DNA of 64,000 nt from Marinobacterium aestuarii (GTDB lineage: Bacteria > Pseudomonadota > Gammaproteobacteria > Pseudomonadales > Balneatricaceae): the NCBI RefSeq assembly GCF_001651805.1, contig NZ_CP015839.1, positions 1,240,001 to 1,304,000 on the forward strand, given 5' to 3'. Both the position numbers and the translations under genes were made by a program. The notes beneath the pieces were generated by a model. The model was not told the DNA's origin. It did no database searches and saw only the letters and a program-made list of their open reading frames with translations. The stretch's first letter is position 1. Each line of letters starts with the position of its first letter. Shown piece after piece: positions 52,634-64,000 of the stretch.

Positions 52634-53668
52634 ATGACGACCAGGCAAAGTCAGCCGGGCAGTCGCAGCAAGGGGCGGGTAACCCTGAGCGATGTGGCGC
52701 GCATGTCGGGCGTCAGCGCAATGACGGTCTCGCGGGCGCTGAACGAGCCGCAGCGTGTGTCGGAACAGGTGCGTGAGCGGGTAGAGCAGGCCATTGATGC
52801 ACTGGGCTACATCCCCAACCGTGCGGCACGATCCCTGGCGGGCAGTCGCAGCCACACCATCGCCGTGGTGATTCCATCGGTGTCTAACGCCGTGTTCAAC
52901 AATGTCATCCGCGGCATCTACGATGTCTGTGCACCGGCGGGCTACGAGATGCTGATGGGTAATACCTATTACTCGGTGCAGCAGGAATCCAGCCTGATTT
53001 CCAAGTTTCTGACCCATCACCCCGATGGCATGATAGTCACCGGGCTGGACATGGCCGATAGCACGCGACGCCAGCTGGAGGCCGCCGCCATTCCGCTGGT
53101 GCAGATCATGGAAGTCGGCACCTCGGCGCCGCTGGACATGAGTGTGGGTATCTCCCACAGCGAGGCTGGTGGTGCCATGGCGCGCTACATGCTGGAGCGC
53201 GGTTACAGGCGCATCGGCGTGCTCGGCGCCCAGATGGATTATCGCTCCCAGCGGCGCATCCAGGGTTTTATCGATGTGCTGGCCGAGGCGGGATTGGCTG
53301 ACGTCAAGCGTGTCCTGACCACCGCAGAGCCTTCTACGGTGCGCCTTGGTGGCCAGTTGCTGGCGGACCTGTTGCTGGCGAACCCCGATCTGGATGCGGT
53401 TTTCTGCTGCAACGATGACCTGGCCTACGGTGCCATTTACGAGTGTCAGCGCCGGCAGATTCGCGTGCCGCAGCAACTGGCGATCGCAGGCTTCAATGAT
53501 CTTGAAGGCTCGGCTTGCATCAACCCCTCTCTTACCTCAATTCAGACGCCGCTGTACGATATCGGTAAAACCGCCGCCCAGATGCTGATGCGTCGTCTCG
53601 CCGGCGAGGTGCTGCAGCAGACGGTGGTGGATCTGGGCTTTCGGCTGCAGGCGCGTGACAGCGCCTGA
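52634..53668 (+). CDS. LacI-family regulator, probable GntR-type repressor
   Basis: A 344-residue regulator: N-terminal LacI helix-turn-helix (VTLSDVARMSGVSAMTVSRALNEPQRVSEQVRERVEQAI, about 17-56) with the hinge YIPNRAARSLAGSRSHTIAV, then a periplasmic-binding-protein-like effector domain ending AIAGFNDLEGSACINPSLTSI. This matches the gluconate-responsive GntR type. Divergent from gntK with operators O1-O3 in the 207-base gap. It probably represses gntK-dctPQM-dgoD and itself, relieved by gluconate or a related sugar acid. Confidence 0.92.
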   Translation: MTTRQSQPGSRSKGRVTLSDVARMSGVSAMTVSRALNEPQRVSEQVRERVEQAIDALGYIPNRAARSLAGSRSHTIAVVIPSVSNAVFNNVIRGIYDVCAPAGYEMLMGNTYYSVQQESSLISKFLTHHPDGMIVTGLDMADSTRRQLEAAAIPLVQIMEVGTSAPLDMSVGISHSEAGGAMARYMLERGYRRIGVLGAQMDYRSQRRIQGFIDVLAEAGLADVKRVLTTAEPSTVRLGGQLLADLLLANPDLDAVFCCNDDLAYGAIYECQRRQIRVPQQLAIAGFNDLEGSACINPSLTSIQTPLYDIGKTAAQMLMRRLAGEVLQQTVVDLGFRLQARDSA

Positions 53669-53737
53669 GTCCGGTATGCCGCGCTCCGTTTTCCCGTGTT
53701 ATAGTGCGCCGCAAATTTATATACCCGGACAAAATAC

Positions 53738-54301
53738 ATGACTATTGAGCGGCAACTTTTGGAGCGCAGTGGCGCTAAATGCGAGCTGTGCGGCAGTGCG
53801 CAGAACCTGGCGGCCTGTGACGTTTCCCTGGCCCCGGCCGGTGTGGATAACCAGGCGCTGCTCTGCGCCACCTGCAGCGAGCAGGTCGATAATCCGCAGG
53901 ACCTGCATCATTGGCGCTGCCTGGGCGATAGCATGTGGAGCCAGGTGCCGGCTGTCCAGGTGCTGGTCTGGCGTCAGCTCAAGCGCCTGTCTGTTGAACC
54001 CTGGGCGCAGGACCTGCTGGACATGCTCTATCTGGACCCCGAGCTCGAGGGCTGGGCCCAGGCGGCCATCGTTGAAGAAGATGACGACAGCGAGCCGACC
54101 CTGGACAGTAACGGCAGCCGTTTGCAGGAAGGTGACTCTGTCACCCTGATCAAGGATCTGGACGTGAAGGGCGCGGGCTTTACCGCCAAGCGCGGCACGG
54201 CGGTGCGTGATATCCGCCTGACCTCGAACCCCAAGCATATCGAGGGCAAGGTCAATGGTGTGCAGATCGTGCTGGTGGCGGCCTACCTGAAAAAGGCCTG
54301 A
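53738..54301 (+). CDS. yjdM: YjdM/PhnA-family protein
   Basis: A 187-residue protein with an N-terminal zinc ribbon (C15, C18 and C43, C46: CELCG ... CATC) and a C-terminal PhnA-type domain (about 117-186): DSNGSRLQEGDSVTLIKDLDVKGAGFTAKRGTAVRDIRLTSNPKHIEGKVNGVQIVLVAAYLKKA. Despite the old PhnA name it is not the phosphonoacetate hydrolase, and the function is unsettled. The central part (60-110) is longer than in E. coli YjdM. Stand-alone gene. Confidence 0.9.
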   Translation: MTIERQLLERSGAKCELCGSAQNLAACDVSLAPAGVDNQALLCATCSEQVDNPQDLHHWRCLGDSMWSQVPAVQVLVWRQLKRLSVEPWAQDLLDMLYLDPELEGWAQAAIVEEDDDSEPTLDSNGSRLQEGDSVTLIKDLDVKGAGFTAKRGTAVRDIRLTSNPKHIEGKVNGVQIVLVAAYLKKA

Positions 54302-54425
54302 TTTTTCCGGCGTCTCTATGTGATGGGGTGCACTCTGCCCCTATCTTGTGGCAATCGACAGGCATCATAAGGCGGCATGGCTTCACCCACCCTGCGGGTC
54401 TGATGCGTTACCGCGTGCCTGGTGT

Positions 54426-54956
54426 TTATCGAGCGTCGCTCGTTGCGCGCAGATCGTTGATCACCCGGCGCCACTGCTCGAGTTTTTGTGCAGGTCTAAG
54501 TCCGGCATTGGCCGGGCTTGTCGAGGGTAGCCGAGCCAGCTTAATTCCGCTGGGCATTGAAATGCCGCCCCGAATAACATGGCGCTTGAACAGTGTTTCG
54601 GCGGCCTCGCCATTGAAACAGATGCCCCTGAGCTGCGAGTGCTGCCCGAAGAAGGTCGCAAAGTCGTTCGCCTCAACGGAATCCTTCGCAATATTCTGAT
54701 CCAGACTCCCTGGGCGCTGACAGCGGTGCACGACATCCCAGAGCGCGATGCGGTGATACTGTAGCCTTTGCAGGCGCGTGCTGTAGGGCAGGTCGGCGTC
54801 AAAGCCGAGCAGCTCGGCCATGATGGGCCAGAAGGCATTGCGCGGATGGGCATAGTATTGCTGTTGTACCAGCGAGGCGACGCCCGGGACTGATCCGAGA
54901 ATCAGTAGCCGGGCGTCGGGTCGGGATACGGCGTTAAAGCTTTGAATGCGGCTCAT
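54426..54956 (-). CDS. DNA-deoxyinosine glycosylase (UDG family 6)
   Basis: A 176-residue uracil-DNA glycosylase-fold protein: LLILGSVPGVASLVQQQYYAHPRNAFWPIMAELLGF at the start is the hypoxanthine-DNA glycosylase signature, followed by RIALWDVVHRCQRPGSLDQNI and the late LPSTSPANAG. It removes deaminated adenine (hypoxanthine) and perhaps uracil from DNA. The N of HPRNAFW and the SPANA loop are expected active-site parts. Located between yjdM and gatB. Confidence 0.85.
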   Translation of the reverse strand: MSRIQSFNAVSRPDARLLILGSVPGVASLVQQQYYAHPRNAFWPIMAELLGFDADLPYSTRLQRLQYHRIALWDVVHRCQRPGSLDQNIAKDSVEANDFATFFGQHSQLRGICFNGEAAETLFKRHVIRGGISMPSGIKLARLPSTSPANAGLRPAQKLEQWRRVINDLRATSDAR

Positions 54957-54971
54957 TGAGTTGAGGGCTCA

Positions 54972-55003
54972 GGCCCGGGCACTGCGGTGGCAATGCCCGG
55001 GCC
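54972..55003 (-). terminator. Hairpin downstream of gatB
   Basis: GGCCCGGGCA, loop of 12, TGCCCGGGCC: a 10-bp GC-only stem just past the gatB stop on the minus strand. No T run; Rho-independent activity is uncertain. Confidence 0.5.
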
Positions 55004-55012
55004 CTGCAGGCC

Positions 55013-56467
55013 CTAGTCGCACAGCGCGTCGAGTTTCTGCTTCAGAATGCCGGTCACGGCGCCGGGGTTGGCCTTGCCGCCGCTGGCTTTCATTACCTGG
55101 CCCATAAAGAAGCCCAGCATCTTGCCGCGCTTGTCAGGTTCGGCCGCTCTGTACTGCTCCACCTGCTTGTCGCTGCTGGCGATCACCTGGTCAACGATAC
55201 CTTCAATGGCGCCGCTGTCGGTGACCTGTTTCAGGCCCTTGGCTTCGATGATCTCGTCGGCGCTGCCGCCCTCAAGCCACATGGCTTCGAACACCTTTTT
55301 GGCGATATTGCCGGAGATGGTGTCGTCCTTGATGCGCGTGAGCAGGCCTCCGAGCTGTTCGGCGCTGACCGGGGAGGCCTTGATGTAGGTGTCATGCTGG
55401 TTCAGCAGTCGGGCCAGCTCGCCCATGACCCAGTTGGCGGCCAGCTTGCCGTCACCGCAGCTCCTGGCTACCTGGTCATAGTAGGCCGCCTGGACGTTGT
55501 TGGACGAGAGTACGCTGGCGTCGTAGTCCGACAGGCCGTACTGTTCGATGAAGGTGGCTTTCCACTGTGCCGGCAGAATCGGCAGGGTGGCGCGCACGGC
55601 ATCGATATAGGCATCGTCGATAACGATGGGCAGCAGGTCCGGGCAGGGGAAATAGCGGTAGTCGTTGGCTTCTTCCTTGCTGCGCATGGCGCGGGCCACC
55701 TTGGTGTCGCCGTTGTAGAGGCGGGTTTCCTGACGGATGTCGCCGCCGCCCTCAATCACGTCTATCTGGCGTTCGACTTCAAGCTCGATGGCTTCTTCCA
55801 TAAAGCGGAAGGAGTTGAGGTTCTTGGTTTCGGTGCGGGTGCCCAGGGTTTCGGTGCCCTTGGGGCGTACCGACACGTTGACGTCAAAGCGCAGCGAGCC
55901 TTCGGCCATGTTGCCATCGCAGATGCCCAGTGACGTCACCAGGGAGTGCAGCTTGCGGGCAAAGGCCACGGCTTCCTCGGCGTTGCGCATGTCCGGCTCG
56001 GTGACAATTTCAATCAGCGGCGTGCCGGCGCGGTTAAGGTCGATGCCGGTCATGCCGTGGAAGTCTTCATGCAGCGACTTGCCGGCGTCTTCTTCCAGGT
56101 GGGCGTGGTGGATGCGTACGCGGTGTGTGCGGCCATCCGCCAGTTCTATATCCACATGGCCGCGACCCACCACGGGCTCCGCCAGCTGGGTGGTCTGGTA
56201 GCCCTTGGGCAGGTCGGGGTAGAAGTAGTTCTTGCGCTCGAATACCGAGCGCTTGCCGATCTCGGCATCAATGGCCAGGCCGAACATCACCGCCATGCGC
56301 AGGGCGTTCTCGTTGAACACCGGCAGCGTGCCCGGCAGGGCCAGGTCGACGGCGCTGGCCTGGGTGTTGGGCTCGGCACCGAAGGCGGTGCTGGAGCCGG
56401 AAAAGATCTTGGTCTTGGTGGCGAGCTGAACGTGAATTTCCAGCCCGATTACTGTTTCCCATTCCAT
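55013..56467 (-). CDS. gatB: Asp-tRNA(Asn)/Glu-tRNA(Gln) amidotransferase subunit B
   Basis: A 484-residue GatB that, with GatA and GatC, amidates mischarged Glu-tRNA(Gln) or Asp-tRNA(Asn). [24 protein letters not shown] is the family start; [55 protein letters not shown] and the C-terminal YqeY-like [15 protein letters not shown] are diagnostic. Six bases separate it from gatA. The operon order gatC-gatA-gatB is on the minus strand. Confidence 0.97.
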   Translation of the reverse strand: MEWETVIGLEIHVQLATKTKIFSGSSTAFGAEPNTQASAVDLALPGTLPVFNENALRMAVMFGLAIDAEIGKRSVFERKNYFYPDLPKGYQTTQLAEPVVGRGHVDIELADGRTHRVRIHHAHLEEDAGKSLHEDFHGMTGIDLNRAGTPLIEIVTEPDMRNAEEAVAFARKLHSLVTSLGICDGNMAEGSLRFDVNVSVRPKGTETLGTRTETKNLNSFRFMEEAIELEVERQIDVIEGGGDIRQETRLYNGDTKVARAMRSKEEANDYRYFPCPDLLPIVIDDAYIDAVRATLPILPAQWKATFIEQYGLSDYDASVLSSNNVQAAYYDQVARSCGDGKLAANWVMGELARLLNQHDTYIKASPVSAEQLGGLLTRIKDDTISGNIAKKVFEAMWLEGGSADEIIEAKGLKQVTDSGAIEGIVDQVIASSDKQVEQYRAAEPDKRGKMLGFFMGQVMKASGGKANPGAVTGILKQKLDALCD

Positions 56468-56473
56468 CGTGCC

Positions 56474-57931
<1,458 letters not shown>

Positions 57932-57971
57932 GGGGTTGGGTATCCTTCACAAATTCGGAACGTGGCGGTGT

Positions 57972-58259
57972 TTACTCGATAACCCTGGGAACCAGGAACA
58001 GGCCGTTCTCCACCGCCGGCGCCACGCTTTGCAGCTGTTCGCGCTGGTTGGTTTCGCTGACAACGTCGGCGCGCAGGCGCTGCACGGCATCCAGCGGGTG
58101 GGCCATGGGCTCGACATCGGTGGTGTCGGTGGCCTGCAGCTGGTCGACCAGCGCAAGGATGTCGGACAGCGTCTGGGTGTAGCCCGGGACTTCTTCTTCA
58201 CGGATTTGCAGCCGCGCCAGGTGGGCAATTTTTTCCACGTCGGAACGCTCTAGAGCCAT
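57972..58259 (-). CDS. gatC: Asp-tRNA(Asn)/Glu-tRNA(Gln) amidotransferase subunit C
   Basis: A 95-residue Gat[43 protein letters not shown] is the family helix pair, followed by [20 protein letters not shown]. It bridges GatA and GatB. First gene of the operon; the 164-base gap to the divergent mreB should hold both promoters. Confidence 0.95.
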   Translation of the reverse strand: MALERSDVEKIAHLARLQIREEEVPGYTQTLSDILALVDQLQATDTTDVEPMAHPLDAVQRLRADVVSETNQREQLQSVAPAVENGLFLVPRVIE

Positions 58260-58348
58260 GTTGCAATTCTCAATGATTTTTTAAGGTTTTCGGCACTCGG
58301 CGGTGCTGGGGAAGACGGCTAAGTTAACATATTTGTTCCTTGCTCTAA

Positions 58349-59461
<1,113 letters not shown>

Positions 59462-59529
59462 TGGTTTGATGCTCTGCTCAGTCTTTTCAAGCCAGCCGGG
59501 ACACTGCGGCAGTCGCCCAGAGGTGTCCC

Positions 59530-60390
59530 ATTAAGCTGATCTTCAGGGGCGGGTCGCCCCGTGCCCTTTTTGTTGTGCTGGTGCTGATGGCGTTATTGCT
59601 CATCATCGCCGACCTCAACTGGTCAAAGATGCGCGAGACGCGCGGCTATCTGTCCCTTCTGATTACGCCCCTGCAATGGCTGGTCGACGTGCCCGGACGG
59701 GTGGCGGACGATCTGTCCGGCGTGCTGGTGGATCGCACGACCCTGCTAAAGGAAAACGAGCGCCTCAAGTCCGAAGCCCTGCTGCTGGAGCGCAAGGTAC
59801 AGCAGATCGCTGCCCTGACGGCCGAGAATTTGCGTCTGCGTGAGCTGCTTGACGGCAAGGAACGAGTCAAGGACGAAGTCATGCTGGCCGAGCTGATTGG
59901 CGTCAATCCAGACCCCTTCCTGCATCAGGTCATCATCAACCGCGGTGCCGAAGATCGCGCCTACATTGGGCAGGCCGTTCTGGATGCCGGTGGCGTGATC
60001 GGTCAGGTAGTTGAAGCCAGTCACTATACCAGCCGCGTCATGATGATTACCGATGCCCGCCATGCCATTCCGGTGGAAATCAACCGCAACGGTCTGCGCG
60101 CCATCGCGCTGGGCAAGGGCGTCTATGACGAGATCGAGCTTGAGCATGTGCCCGATACCGCCGACGTGCGCGAGGGCGACCTGCTGATCAGCTCGGGCCT
60201 GGGCGGGCGCTTTCCCCGGGGCTATCCGGTTGCGGTCGTTACCGGGGTGATTCGGGATCCGGGTCGGCCGTTCTCCCTGGTCACGGCCAAGCCCACGGCG
60301 CGCCTGGACAAGAGCCGGCACCTGTTGCTGGTACGCGGGCCCAGGGAGGTTCCACAGGAACCCCCGATGGCCGGGGTGATTAATGAGTGA
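59530..60390 (+). CDS. mreC: Rod-shape-determining protein MreC, apparent ATT start
   Basis: A 286-residue MreC if translation begins at ATT 59530, which encodes the position of the E. coli initiator: the following codons read KLIFRGGSPRALF, matching the E. coli KPIFSRGPSLQ. The frame is open upstream to a stop at 59467-59469 with no ATG, GTG or TTG; the first ordinary start is GTG 59575, which would delete the conserved N-terminus and part of the membrane helix. AGAGGTG (59519-59525) lies five bases before ATT. The protein has an N-terminal helix (about 15-33), coiled coil (about 60-100) and the beta-rich domain GEHLPD...SSGLGGRFPRGYPVAVV. ATT or CTG 59536 initiation is inferred. Confidence 0.85.
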   Translation: MKLIFRGGSPRALFVVLVLMALLLIIADLNWSKMRETRGYLSLLITPLQWLVDVPGRVADDLSGVLVDRTTLLKENERLKSEALLLERKVQQIAALTAENLRLRELLDGKERVKDEVMLAELIGVNPDPFLHQVIINRGAEDRAYIGQAVLDAGGVIGQVVEASHYTSRVMMITDARHAIPVEINRNGLRAIALGKGVYDEIELEHVPDTADVREGDLLISSGLGGRFPRGYPVAVVTGVIRDPGRPFSLVTAKPTARLDKSRHLLLVRGPREVPQEPPMAGVINE

Positions 60391-60871
60391 GGTGCGTCCC
60401 GGCGGCTTTCTGATTATCGTCGGAACCTTTCTCGTCGGGCTGACCCTGAGCCAGCTGCCGCTGCCGGTGCAATTCGAGTGGGTGCGCCCGGAGTGGGTAC
60501 CCATGATCCTGATCTACTGGGTACTGGCATTGCCACACCGGGTGAGCATAGGCACCGCCTGGATGCTTGGCCTGACGCTGGATCTGCTCAAGGGCAGTGC
60601 CCTGGGGCTCAATGCCCTGGCGCTGACCCTGATCGCCTTTCTGACCCTGCTGATTCACCAGCGCCTGCGCATGTTTCCGTTATGGAAGCAGGCCATGATG
60701 GTGCTGGTGCTGGTGGGTATCAACCAACTGACCTTTCACTGGATGCAATCCATTGCCGGCAATACCCGGGACAGCCTGATGTTTATGCTGCCGTCCCTGG
60801 TGAGTGCGGTGCTCTGGCCCTGCGTCTTTGTGCTGCTGCGTAGCATTAGGCGTACCTTCCGGGTAACCTGA
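60383..60871 (+). CDS. mreD: Rod-shape-determining protein MreD
   Basis: A 162-residue membrane protein with about five helices: FLVGLTLSQLPLPVQFEWVRPEWVPMILIYWVLALPHRVSIGTAWMLGLTLDLLKGSALGLNALALTLIAFL is the MreD pattern. It overlaps mreC by eight bases, so it is translationally coupled. It forms the elongasome with MreC, RodA and PBP2. Confidence 0.94.
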   Translation: MSEVRPGGFLIIVGTFLVGLTLSQLPLPVQFEWVRPEWVPMILIYWVLALPHRVSIGTAWMLGLTLDLLKGSALGLNALALTLIAFLTLLIHQRLRMFPLWKQAMMVLVLVGINQLTFHWMQSIAGNTRDSLMFMLPSLVSAVLWPCVFVLLRSIRRTFRVT

Positions 60872-60936
60872 CAGCAGAGTCGTCCGGGCTCTGACATCCT
60901 GCCTGGCGGCACTATTCAAGGGAATTCAACAGTACC

Positions 60937-61521
60937 ATGATGAGCCTGATTCTGGCCTCCGCATCGCCGCGGCGCAGTGAGCTGCTGACACAGATCGGCG
61001 TCGCTTTTGAGGTCTGTGCGCCCCATCTGCCCGAGCAGCTGTTGCCGGGGGAGGCGCCGCAGAGCTATGTGCGCCGGCTGGCGCTTGAAAAGGCGCAGGC
61101 CGGCTTTGAGCTAGGCGGTGCCCGATGCCCGGCACTGGGGGCTGATACTGCGGTGGTTTGCGGTGATGAGATACTGGGCAAGCCCCGCGATGAAGAGGAT
61201 GCGGTGCGCATGCTGCTGTTGCTGTCGGGCCGGCGCCATCAGGTCATGACCGGTGTCGCGCTGGTGGATGGGCACCGGGCCGAGGCGCGCGTCGTGACCA
61301 CCGAGGTGGAATTTCGCGTGCTGGACGAGGCACAGTGCCGGCGTTACTGGGCCAGTGGCGAGCCGCTGGACAAGGCGGGTGCCTATGCCATTCAGGGGCT
61401 GGGCGCTGTTTTCGTGACGGCCATCAATGGCAGTTATTCGTCGGTGGTGGGTTTGCCGCTGGCTGAAACCGCACAGTTACTGACACAGTTTGGCGTGCCG
61501 CTCTGGTACAGTGCTGCATAA
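60937..61521 (+). CDS. maf: Maf-type nucleotide pyrophosphatase (YhdE type)
   Basis: A 194-residue Maf/YhdE protein: [60 protein letters not shown] and [27 protein letters not shown]. It hydrolyses dTTP, UTP and modified pyrimidine nucleotides to monophosphates. Two adjacent ATGs (60937 and 60940) are possible starts. The usual location is between mreD and rng. Confidence 0.94.
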   Translation: MMSLILASASPRRSELLTQIGVAFEVCAPHLPEQLLPGEAPQSYVRRLALEKAQAGFELGGARCPALGADTAVVCGDEILGKPRDEEDAVRMLLLLSGRRHQVMTGVALVDGHRAEARVVTTEVEFRVLDEAQCRRYWASGEPLDKAGAYAIQGLGAVFVTAINGSYSSVVGLPLAETAQLLTQFGVPLWYSAA

Positions 61522-61536
61522 TATAGAATATGCGTG

Positions 61537-61562
61537 CGCAGTAGATCAGTGGTAAGGCTGCT
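61537..61562 (-). repeat. Fragment of the MITE-like repeat (copy D)
   Basis: CGCAGTAGATCAGTGGTAAG followed by GCTGCT matches one end of copies A and B (the stretch just inside their CCGACAGGCTGCTA end), with the linking bases deleted. It lies in the 146-base gap between maf and rng, which holds nothing else I can identify. Confidence 0.6.
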
Positions 61563-61667
61563 CGCTGCGCAGGACGAGGGTCATGGGGCCCGGCCGGGCA
61601 GTAAGTCGATCAGGAGATCGGTTTCACGGTCAGCTTAACTGAGAGTCGAAGGAGCAGGCGGTAAGTG

Positions 61668-63137
61668 ATGGGCGAAGAAATTCTGATCAACTTTACGCCG
61701 ATGGAGACCCGCGTAGCGGTGATCGAGAACGGTGTCCCGCAGGAACTCTACATTGAGCGGGCCAAGCGCCGCGGTCTTGTGGGTAACATCTATAACGGCA
61801 AGGTGGTACGGGTACTGCCTGGCATGCAGGCGGCCTTTGTCGATATCGGCCTGGAGCGTGCGGCCTTCATTCATGTCGAGGAAGTGCTGGGTCAGTCCGC
61901 CACGGCGGAGGAGCGCAGCAATACCTCCATCGCCCAGGTACTGCGCGAGGGTCAGGGCCTGCTGGTGCAGGTGACCAAGGACCCGATAGGCACCAAGGGT
62001 GCGCGTCTGACCACTCATCTGTCCATTCCGTCCCGTTATCTGGTGTATATGCCGGGCAACGAACACATAGGCGTGTCCCAGCGCATTGAGGACAATGACG
62101 AACGCGACCGCCTGCGCAGCCTGATCGACTCGCTGGCCGAAGAGGCGGGTGAAGAAAGCCGTGGCGGCTTCATTTTGCGCACCGTGGCGGAAGGTGCCAA
62201 CGAAACCGAGCTGCGCGCCGACCTGCTGTTCCTGTACCGCCTGTGGGGCGCCATACAGGACAAGATCAAGGGCGCCGGCCTGCCGGAGATCGTTTACGAA
62301 GACCTGCCGCTGAATATGCGTGCGCTGCGGGACATGGCCCATGCCGGTGTCGAGCGCATTCGTATTGATTCGCGTGAGACCTACCAGAAGGCGCAGGAGT
62401 TCGTGCAGGCGCTGGTGCCGGAAATTCAGCACAAGCTGGAGTACTACCCCGGTGAGCGCCCGATATTCGATCTGTTCAATGTGGAAGAGGAAATCAAGCG
62501 CGGCCTGGGACGCAAGGTCGAGCTGAAATCCGGTGGTTATCTGATCTTTGATCAGACCGAAGCCATGACCACGGTGGATATCAACACTGGCGGCTTTGTC
62601 GGTCACCGTAATCTGGAAGAAACCATCTTCAAGACTAACCTGGAGGCGGCCACCGCCATCGGGCGTCAGCTGCGCTTGCGCAATCTGGGCGGCATTATCA
62701 TTATCGATTTTATCGATATGGAAGATTCCGACCATCAGCGTCAGGTGCTGCGCACGCTGGAACGGGTGCTGGAAAAAGACCACGCCAAGTGCAAGGTCAC
62801 CGGTGTCTCTGAGCTCGGCCTGGTGGAAATGACCCGCAAGCGTACGCGGGAAAGCCTCGAACAGGTGCTGTGCGATGCCTGTTCCCAGTGTCAGGGACGC
62901 GGCATGATCAAGACGGCGGAAACCGTCTGCTATGATATTTTCCGTGAAATCCTGCGCCAGCACCGCGCCTACGATACCGATTCCTATCTGGTGCTCGGGG
63001 CCCAGTCGGTGGTGGATTATCTGCTGGATGATGCATCCGAACATCTGGCGGAGCTGGAAGCTTTTATCGGTAAAACCATTCGTTTTCAGGTCGAGACGCT
63101 CTACAGTCCAGAGCAGTTCGACGTCGTGCTGCGCTAA
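61668..63137 (+). CDS. rng: Ribonuclease G
   Basis: A 489-residue endoribonuclease (same length as E. coli RNase G), processing 16S rRNA 5' ends and decaying some mRNAs. S1 domain about 38-125 (VGNIYNGKVVRVLPGMQAAFVDIG), DNase-I-like catalytic residues D304 (TTVDINTGGFVG) and D347 (IIIIDFIDM), and a zinc-link C405-SQ-C408 (CSQCQGRG). It lacks the long C-terminal scaffold of RNase E. ATG 61668 is preceded by GGAGCAGGCGG; GTG 61665 is possible. Confidence 0.95.
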   Translation: MGEEILINFTPMETRVAVIENGVPQELYIERAKRRGLVGNIYNGKVVRVLPGMQAAFVDIGLERAAFIHVEEVLGQSATAEERSNTSIAQVLREGQGLLVQVTKDPIGTKGARLTTHLSIPSRYLVYMPGNEHIGVSQRIEDNDERDRLRSLIDSLAEEAGEESRGGFILRTVAEGANETELRADLLFLYRLWGAIQDKIKGAGLPEIVYEDLPLNMRALRDMAHAGVERIRIDSRETYQKAQEFVQALVPEIQHKLEYYPGERPIFDLFNVEEEIKRGLGRKVELKSGGYLIFDQTEAMTTVDINTGGFVGHRNLEETIFKTNLEAATAIGRQLRLRNLGGIIIIDFIDMEDSDHQRQVLRTLERVLEKDHAKCKVTGVSELGLVEMTRKRTRESLEQVLCDACSQCQGRGMIKTAETVCYDIFREILRQHRAYDTDSYLVLGAQSVVDYLLDDASEHLAELEAFIGKTIRFQVETLYSPEQFDVVLR

Positions 63138-63149
63138 GCGGAGCGCGGC

Positions 63150-64000
63150 GTGAACCTCAGGCTGGGGTCTGTGCTGGGTGGGCTGGGCTGGTTCTGTGCC
63201 GGCCTGCTGTTGCTGATTGCCTTGCTGGTAACGCTGTTGCGCCAGTTTCTGCCGGCGGTCAGTGAGTATCGCGAGGAACTGACGGCGCTGCTCAGTGAGC
63301 AGCTTGGCGTACCGCTGGATATCGAACGCATCGATGCACACTGGAGCGGCCGCTGGCCACAGCTGTCGGTGAGCGGCGTGCGCTTTTTTGCCGATACAGC
63401 TGCCAAGACCGATGCCGGGCCCGAAGTGCGTGCCCGGTTTGACCACCTCAGTGTTGAGCTTGATCTTCCTGCCTCTATTGCCAACCTGATTCCAGTCTTT
63501 CGCCAGGCGCAGCTGAGCGGCCTGCAGCTGACCTGGAGCGAGCGTGACGGCCGCTGGTTGCATAGCCCTGGCGAGAGTGACGGCGGCACTGGTCTCAAGG
63601 CCGAGGCCTTGAGTCGAATGCTGGGTCTGGCCATGATTCAGCCCAGTGTCACCCTTACCGATGTACAGCTCACCCTATTGCCAGAAGCAGGAGACCCCCG
63701 TGTGCTGCGGGCCCCCGAGCTGCTGTTGCAGAACAGCAATCGGGAGCACCAGCTGGGGGGCTCTCTGGTCCTGCCGGCAGCCGGCGACAAGGGGGCTGTG
63801 CGTTTTGCCATCGAAACCCGCGACACCGGCGATAACCTGCTGCACGCGCCCTATGACTTTTACCTGTCGCTGGATGAGCTGGGCCCGGATCTGCTGAATC
63901 TGGAGCTGTTGCCGTTTCAAATCGACAGTCTGCGGGCCAGTACCGAGTTTTGGGGCCGTTTCTCCGGGGGGCAGCTGGAACGTTTGCAGGGGGCTGTTGC
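63150..64000 (+). CDS. yhdP: YhdP family (AsmA-like) protein, 3' partial
   Basis: The frame is open from GTG 63150 to the end of the window (283 codons). It starts with a single membrane helix (about 5-32, LGGLGWFCAGLLLLIALLVTLL), then LRQFLPAVSEYREELTALLSEQLGVPLDIERIDAHWSGRWPQLSVSGVRF, the N-terminal pattern of YhdP/TamB-AsmA-like phospholipid-transport proteins, and repeated beta-strand segments. Full-length family members are about 1,270 residues, so most of the gene is outside. Starting 12 bases after rng, it continues the mreBCD-maf-rng-yhdP order. GTG was chosen for GGAGCGCGGC upstream. Confidence 0.88.
   Translation, partial: MNLRLGSVLGGLGWFCAGLLLLIALLVTLLRQFLPAVSEYREELTALLSEQLGVPLDIERIDAHWSGRWPQLSVSGVRFFADTAAKTDAGPEVRARFDHLSVELDLPASIANLIPVFRQAQLSGLQLTWSERDGRWLHSPGESDGGTGLKAEALSRMLGLAMIQPSVTLTDVQLTLLPEAGDPRVLRAPELLLQNSNREHQLGGSLVLPAAGDKGAVRFAIETRDTGDNLLHAPYDFYLSLDELGPDLLNLELLPFQIDSLRASTEFWGRFSGGQLERLQGAV

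Noticed and set aside
61635-63563. 642-codon minus-strand open frame
   Set aside because: Antisense to rng, whose catalytic Asp residues and length match RNase G exactly; Gln/His-rich shadow composition.

Overview
The window reads as the chromosome of a marine-type gammaproteobacterium, most likely from the Oceanospirillales/Pseudomonadales side (Marinobacterium- or Neptunomonas-like). This is an inference from the gene set and the GC-rich codon use, with no database search behind it. Supporting observations are the block mreB-mreC-mreD-maf-rng-yhdP, the gatCAB operon, mpl-ubiX, tsaB-uppP, plsB-slyX, kbl-tdh, HlyU and YceH family proteins, and TRAP transporters.

Layout. 1-2.9 kb: the end of a two-domain TrkA-N/K+ channel-type protein, a DMT exporter and a Tim44-like membrane protein. 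3.0-9.2 kb: an accessory locus built around two initiator tRNA-fMet genes, each followed by several degenerate 3'-half copies of the same tRNA, with an intrinsic terminator after nearly every copy. A group II intron (3478-8339) sits just after one of these terminators, and its reverse transcriptase gene is split by a serine-recombinase element (about 4314-7244), giving a mobile element inside a mobile element inside a tRNA-remnant array. 9.3-16.5 kb: purU, folD, a cNMP-binding protein, an ATM1-type ABC exporter, a SulP transporter and an HlyU-family protein. 16.9-19.3 kb: an Asp/Glu/hydantoin racemase with an NCS1 transporter. 19.3-34 kb: housekeeping (GST, YceH, kbl-tdh, ppa, fbp, mpl-ubiX, tsaB-uppP, rsmJ, plsB-slyX). 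34.4-36.3 kb: a membrane-anchored cold-shock protein, a DsbA/FrnE-like protein and a DUF72 protein.

36.4-39.5 kb: a third tRNA-fMet with two remnants, followed by an IS21-family element that cuts the 3' end of an xdhC-like gene. 39.5-47.5 kb: a molybdenum hydroxylase pair (xdhC, large subunit, 2Fe-2S subunit) with a divergent AraC regulator, an acyl-CoA dehydrogenase, an uncharacterised conserved protein and mobA. 47.5-53.7 kb: a sugar-acid module (dgoD, TRAP dctMQP, gntK) facing a LacI-family regulator, with TTAGCGCTAA operators in the shared intergenic region. 53.7-64 kb: yjdM, a deoxyinosine glycosylase, gatBAC on the minus strand, then mreBCD-maf-rng-yhdP on the plus strand, running off the end.

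The most unusual features are the tRNA-fMet remnant/terminator arrays, the nested intron/recombinase insertion whose exact junctions can be read from a paralogous empty site, a 167-bp MITE-like repeat family (three copies plus a fragment), a four-run G-tract in the sequence downstream of a yceH-like gene, and an mreC gene whose only homology-consistent start codon is ATT.
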